A stretch of 64,000 bases of DNA from Bacteroidota bacterium (GTDB lineage Bacteria; Bacteroidota; Bacteroidia; AKYH767-A; OLB10): contig JAHEMF010000004.1 of assembly GCA_024643795.1 (NCBI GenBank), positions 35,850-99,849 on the forward strand, read 5' to 3'. Shown piece after piece: positions 62,258 to 64,000 of the stretch (position 1 is the first letter of the stretch; each line of letters begins with the position of its first letter). Under the pieces are notes generated by a model. It was not told where the DNA came from and did not search any database. It saw only the letters and a program-made list of their open reading frames with translations. Position numbers and translations under genes: made by a program.

Positions 62258-62265
62258 TACCTTTG
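62258..62265 (+). promoter_or_regulatory. TACCTTTG -7 box right before thiL
   Basis: Exact TAnnTTTG. It ends 4 bases before the thiL ATG at 62270, so the transcript would start close to the start codon (leaderless). A TTG at 62233-62235 lies 22 bases away, a slightly long spacing. Confidence 0.55.
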
Positions 62266-62269
62266 CATC

Positions 62270-63316
62270 ATGTTTGAAGATAAAAATCATCGCACTGAGT
62301 TAAATTCACTTGGAGAATTCGGACTGATACGTCACCTTCAGGGGCTCATTGAAAATAAGAATCCTTCAACGGTTAAAGGTATTGGTGATGATGCTGCTGT
62401 AATAGACAGAAGTGATCATTACGAAGTATTGACAAATGATCTGTTGATAGAAGGTGTGCATTTCGACCTTTCGTATACTCCACTAAAACACCTTGGCTAC
62501 AAAGCCGCCATGGTAAATATTTCAGATGTGTTTGCTATGAATGCCCATCCTTCACAGATCACTGTTGGATTGGCTGTATCAAACAGGTTTTCACTTGAAG
62601 CCATTGAAGAATTATACGGTGGAATACTGTTAGCATGCGAAAGATTTGGAGTTGATCTGGTTGGAGGTGATACTTCTTCTACCCCTTCAGGAATGGTCAT
62701 CAGCATCAGTGCGATAGGAAGAGTGGAAAAAGATAAAGTTGTATACAGGAGTACGGCTCAGGTTCACGACCTAATATGCGTTTCAGGAAACCTAGGAGCA
62801 GCATACATCGGACTTCAAATACTTAATCGTGAGAAACAGATCTTTTTGGAAAATCCATCGGTTCAACCAGACCTTGAAGGCAGCGACTATGTGATTGAAA
62901 GGCAGCTCAAGCCTGAAGCCCGCGGAGATATCATTCAGGCGCTTCATAGCGCAGACATTCTACCAACATCAATGATCGATATAAGCGATGGGTTGGCTTC
63001 TGAATTACTTCATTTATGTGCAGCCTCTGATAAAGGATGCAGAATTTACGAAGACAAGATCCCCATTGATCCTCTGACAGTATTAAAATGTGAAGATTTT
63101 AACATCAATCCAACAATCAGCGCCCTCAGCGGAGGAGAAGATTACGAATTGCTATTCACCATTTCGCAATCTGACTTTGAAAAGGCGAAAGCTATCCCAT
63201 CAATTTCCATAATTGGTCACATTACCGAGGCATCAGCCGGCTCTGCATTGATTGACAAGAGCGACCATGAAACACCTATCCGTGCGCAAGGTTGGGATTC
63301 CATGAAAGATAATTAA
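62270..63316 (+). CDS. thiL: Thiamine-monophosphate kinase ThiL
   Basis: 348 residues. Seen are GIGDDAAVIDR near 41-51, TNDLLIEGVHFD (Mg site), NISDVFAMNAHP, VDLVGGDTSS and MIDISDGLASEL, and SGGEDYELLF. It phosphorylates thiamine monophosphate to TPP. No TPP riboswitch was recognised nearby. The divergent J-domain gene lies 109 bases away. Confidence 0.95.
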   Translation: MFEDKNHRTELNSLGEFGLIRHLQGLIENKNPSTVKGIGDDAAVIDRSDHYEVLTNDLLIEGVHFDLSYTPLKHLGYKAAMVNISDVFAMNAHPSQITVGLAVSNRFSLEAIEELYGGILLACERFGVDLVGGDTSSTPSGMVISISAIGRVEKDKVVYRSTAQVHDLICVSGNLGAAYIGLQILNREKQIFLENPSVQPDLEGSDYVIERQLKPEARGDIIQALHSADILPTSMIDISDGLASELLHLCAASDKGCRIYEDKIPIDPLTVLKCEDFNINPTISALSGGEDYELLFTISQSDFEKAKAIPSISIIGHITEASAGSALIDKSDHETPIRAQGWDSMKDN

Positions 63317-63437
63317 GCAGCCCCATTTCCCCCTTCTGATATACCAGACCGTTACCTATTCTGAAATGTAATATTCTAAGCCTTTTTAATCACTTTCTGG
63401 GCGTTTTACAACTATTTTAGAATAATAACCTAAGATC

Positions 63438-63812
63438 ATGTTGCCCTTTAAAACCAGAAATCTCGAAGCGATTTTTGCCATCTGCCTTATTTTAGTAGGT
63501 GTTCTGATTGCAAACACTTTCAGGCCAGACGCCTTTATCACAGAACCGGATCGCTTACAACTTACTGTGATGTGTGATTCCGTTTACCTGACCAATGGTG
63601 GAGATGCCAGGATTTCTGTTCGCCATAAATCAAATCTCATTCTGCATTTAAAATCTCAAACAAGATTTACTGTGGTGTCAAATTTAAATAGCACCTGTAA
63701 GAAAGAAGTGATCCAAATTGAATGCATTCCGCACTCTCTATTCTTTTTTGATAAAGAATACCAAGTCCTTCGTATCCAAAAAAATGGAACCGTTATATGG
63801 CCAGCATATTGA
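63438..63812 (+). CDS. Small membrane-anchored or exported protein, unknown
   Basis: 124 residues with an N-terminal hydrophobic helix (AIFAICLILVGVLIANTF) and a short mature part with several strands. No family motif recognised. It stands alone between thiL and tRNA-Pro. The preceding 121 bases show no clear promoter box. Confidence 0.5.
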   Translation: MLPFKTRNLEAIFAICLILVGVLIANTFRPDAFITEPDRLQLTVMCDSVYLTNGGDARISVRHKSNLILHLKSQTRFTVVSNLNSTCKKEVIQIECIPHSLFFFDKEYQVLRIQKNGTVIWPAY

Positions 63813-63860
63813 TCAGGGTGTTTAATTGATTTTAGCATTCCCGGATTTATATGATATGCC

Positions 63861-63868
63861 TAAATTTG
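63861..63868 (+). promoter_or_regulatory. TAAATTTG -7 box before tRNA-Pro
   Basis: Exact TAnnTTTG match ending 39 bases before the tRNA 5' end; transcription would begin about 33 bases ahead of it. No clear -33. Confidence 0.45.
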
Positions 63869-63907
63869 AAAAACTATCACTATAAACCAAGGGTGTATAT
63901 GATAGTA

Positions 63908-63984
<77 letters not shown>

Positions 63985-64000
63985 AATGTATTAATATCCC

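Overview
The window is one contiguous chromosomal stretch from a low-GC member of the Bacteroidota, probably a free-living gliding or marine-type heterotroph. This rests on a type IX secretion (T9SS) component next to recO (PorZ), two proteins with T9SS sorting tails (one type A, one gliding-motility/CHU_C type B), a menaquinone enzyme of the futalosine route (MqnC), and repeated TAnnTTTG -7 promoter boxes. It holds about 54 protein genes, one tRNA-Pro(CGG) at the right edge, and no rRNA, CRISPR array, IS element or prophage. No gene-free stretch longer than about 300 bases remains once a 51-codon gene at 27647-27802 is counted.

Left to right. 1-6106 (minus) is a sulfate uptake and activation operon (SLC13 permease, CysC, CysD, CysN, CysQ) that runs straight into a polysaccharide flippase cut by the window edge. 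It makes and recycles PAPS, and no reductase gene is seen. 6166-10062 (minus) holds a methyltransferase and an aldehyde dehydrogenase that looks like a split ALDH16: an active 494-residue half and an inactive 283-residue half, separated by a NUMOD4/HNH endonuclease gene with its own terminator. 10202-13138 is a large secreted beta-propeller repeat protein. 13267-18377 (minus) runs PorZ, RecO, a DUF4907 lipoprotein, an exported protein and a 7-TM protein. 18491-23127 (plus) has a glycosyltransferase, threonine dehydrogenase, CysS and an M28 glutaminyl-cyclase-like lipoprotein. 23138-27802 (minus) has PPK2, DUF502, a long PurF, a methyltransferase and a tiny glycine-zipper protein.

27912-33515 is a kynurenine-pathway lower branch: ACMSD, an ALDH7 enzyme, an aminomuconate-semialdehyde dehydrogenase, an atypical SDR, and divergently 3-hydroxyanthranilate dioxygenase. 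HflX and a membrane cytochrome c follow. 35535-42998 (plus) carries two amidohydrolase-family exported proteins, then a TPR sensor kinase, a lone Hpt protein and a receiver domain with a C-terminal membrane anchor. 43007-47374 (minus) has RibE, a giant CHU_C adhesin-like protein and MqnC. 47513-51056 (plus) has leucyl aminopeptidase, PdxA, DUF454 and a DUF6265 lipoprotein. 51099-53815 is a catalytic/non-catalytic M16 protease pair.

53928-58511 is an ECF sigma/anti-sigma pair divergent from a vWA lipoprotein-like protein and a TonB plug protein with no barrel. The window closes with an M1 peptidase, a J-domain/BatD-like membrane fusion, ThiL, a small exported protein and tRNA-Pro.

The most interesting items are the split ALDH16 with an endonuclease gene at the joint, the phosphorelay ending in a membrane-tethered receiver, the J-domain fusion, the plug-only protein beside the sigma/vWA locus, and a G8 tract in the flippase that could phase-vary. 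All functional calls come from reading motifs and neighbourhood by eye. No database search was run.
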